This document shows, in pieces, positions 63,077 through 64,000 of a DNA stretch of 64,000 bases (its first letter is position 1; every line of letters starts with the position of its first letter). Source of the DNA: Rhizopus sp. PT2906. Lineage: Eukaryota > Mucoromycota > Mucoromycetes > Mucorales > Rhizopodaceae. The stretch lies in the NCBI GenBank assembly GCA_025529335.1, contig JAMYHX010000057.1, positions 1 to 64,000 of the forward strand, in the 5' to 3' direction. The translations under genes were made by a program, and so were the position numbers. The notes under the pieces are model-generated. The model made no database searches, was not told the origin of the DNA, and was given only the letters and a program-made list of their open reading frames with translations.

Positions 63077-63721
63077 ATGGCTGATGCTGCGCATCAAACT
63101 CGCTCTGTTGAAATTTCGTCCTCTTTACACACGTATGATGAGCGTAATGATCGGTTCACAACTGCAACAACTACTACAATGAATATTGGTGAGCGTGGAA
63201 CCATAAGCACCATGATGTCAGTTTCTGAAAACGAGGACAACGAAACCCTGACTACCTTATCAAATGCAACTGATGAAGCAATTGTGAACGAGTTAACTGC
63301 GTCAATCGTACTGTCCTCAACTTCAACCTCTCCATCCATTTCATCTCAGTTATCCGTGCCAACTCAATTTACTGAAATTGATATTTTACCACCAACAACG
63401 GACGATTGCCTGATCTTTAACGACTTTGACATATCTGCTCGATTTCATAGTTTCAAACAAGATGTAAACAGCAGCATACAGCAAGGCATCGCTATCACCG
63501 TTGAAGAGCATGTGCAGCATTTACTTGCTCTCTCCTCTATATTGTTATTGAAGCCAGCGCGCACCCACAAAGAATTGCACAAGCACATTGATCTCAGCAC
63601 ATGTGACGCACTTATTTTACCAATTACAAGGAAAGCAAGAGTAGATTTCAACTTGTGTTTATCAGAAGCATCTTTGGTCAAAGTTGCAACACGCGCCAGA
63701 TCGATATCAACCAGTCTGTGA
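63077..63721 (+). pseudogene. Repeat-associated ORF, N-terminal part, frameshifted
   Basis: A 214-codon frame begins MADAAHQTRSVEISSS just after repeat copy 5. It is Ser/Thr-rich first, then more ordered (FNDFDISARFHSFKQDV, ILLLKPARTHKELHKHIDL, CDALILPITRKARVDFNLCL). The frame closes at 63721. In the next frame, however, a sensible continuation is seen (SVIEGLVPHFHF from about 63715), so a one-base shift has broken it. I associate the ordered part, from memory, with a repeated hypothetical protein of Mucorales whose C-terminal part resembles the remnant at 25103-25360. It probably belongs to a mobile element and is not a working gene. Confidence 0.5.
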
Positions 63722-64000
63722 TTGAGGGCCTGGTACCGCACTTTCACTTCTCCGCAACCAATTCGGTCACCCAACATTGCTCCATAAATTATATTAATTG
63801 ATGCATCAGGTCATACATTGGCTTGTTTTTCGTCATCACTGACAGATGTCCTATTCAATTAAGTTATGAGTATCAAATTGTCCCCTCTCCGTTATATCCT
63901 TTTTCATCCCAGCCAAAAGTTTCAATTACCATCGAAATGCTATATTATTATCCAAGTCTTCAAAAAGAGGACTGAAAATCGCTTCCAAATGTCGGGTAAT
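63722..64000 (+). other. Window end, possible continuation of the decayed element
   Basis: About 20 codons of frameshifted coding text extend to near 63790. Beyond that I see no further recognisable coding sequence up to the end. Confidence 0.35.

Noticed and set aside
1..64000. tRNA, rRNA or CRISPR arrays
   Set aside because: No B-box/acceptor patterns, rRNA signatures or regularly spaced repeats were seen by eye. A tRNAscan or Infernal run would be needed to exclude small RNA genes fully.

Overview
The window looks like nuclear DNA of a filamentous fungus, most likely an early-diverging mucoralean (Mucoromycota). It is AT-rich and gene-dense, and nearly every gene is broken by 50-100 nt introns with GTAAG-type donors and T-rich tracts. 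Fungal markers include alpha-aminoadipate lysine synthesis (homoisocitrate dehydrogenase), THI5-type thiamine synthesis and a Bud6/Aip3 polarity factor. The degenerate transposase and the dispersed 5'-repeat/ORF family resemble repetitive families I associate with Mucorales; that association is from memory. Species is not resolved. Exon joins were worked out by hand from splice signals and reading-frame phase; no alignment or RNA data were available.

Layout. 1-2.6 kb: a dispersed-repeat copy, AT-rich spacer and one doubtful small gene. 2.6-14.3 kb: BUD6/AIP3, a secreted Kre9/Knh1-like protein, ATG9, P5C dehydrogenase, a riboflavin-type deaminase, pescadillo (NOP7), RPS22 with a structured intron, and a drug/metabolite-type transporter. 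14.3-24.4 kb: a second repeat copy, an ABHD10-like hydrolase, an F-box protein, ERV1, a 2-oxoglutarate oxygenase, a secreted nucleoside-deaminase-fold protein and a large Sec7/PH protein. 24.4-36 kb: a third repeat copy with an ORF remnant, a secreted cysteine-containing protein, importin alpha, a 2.5 kb empty stretch, a CofD/YvcK-like protein and a cytochrome P450. 37-45 kb: LYS12, a G-protein gamma subunit, XPF/RAD1, then THI5 followed by a TPP riboswitch in its 3' UTR. 45-61 kb: UTP25, an unknown protein, 3.3 kb of spacer, an OSR1/SPAK-like kinase, a C2H2 zinc-finger protein, a queuosine-salvage enzyme, a Dpb3/CHRAC histone-fold protein, a Cti6-like PHD protein and an unknown protein. 61.2-64 kb: a mobile-element zone with a decayed DDE transposase, two inverted repeat copies and a decayed repeat-associated ORF.

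The genes are mostly unrelated housekeeping functions packed closely: 29 bp between kinase and zinc-finger stops, 48 bp between XPF and the G-gamma start. Two genes of ribosome production, pescadillo and RPS22, share one divergent promoter.

Most notable observation. A well-formed TPP aptamer (about 44429-44555) lies downstream of the THI5 stop codon, not in the 5' leader. A candidate 3'-UTR intron starts 5 nt after the stop, and its 5' splice site is perfectly complementary over six bases to the aptamer strand entering P4/P5. This resembles the plant THIC arrangement. Other points of interest are an 8-nt internal exon in LYS12, a 4-nt first coding exon in the Cti6-like gene, a GC-AG intron in ATG9, and a five-copy dispersed repeat family.
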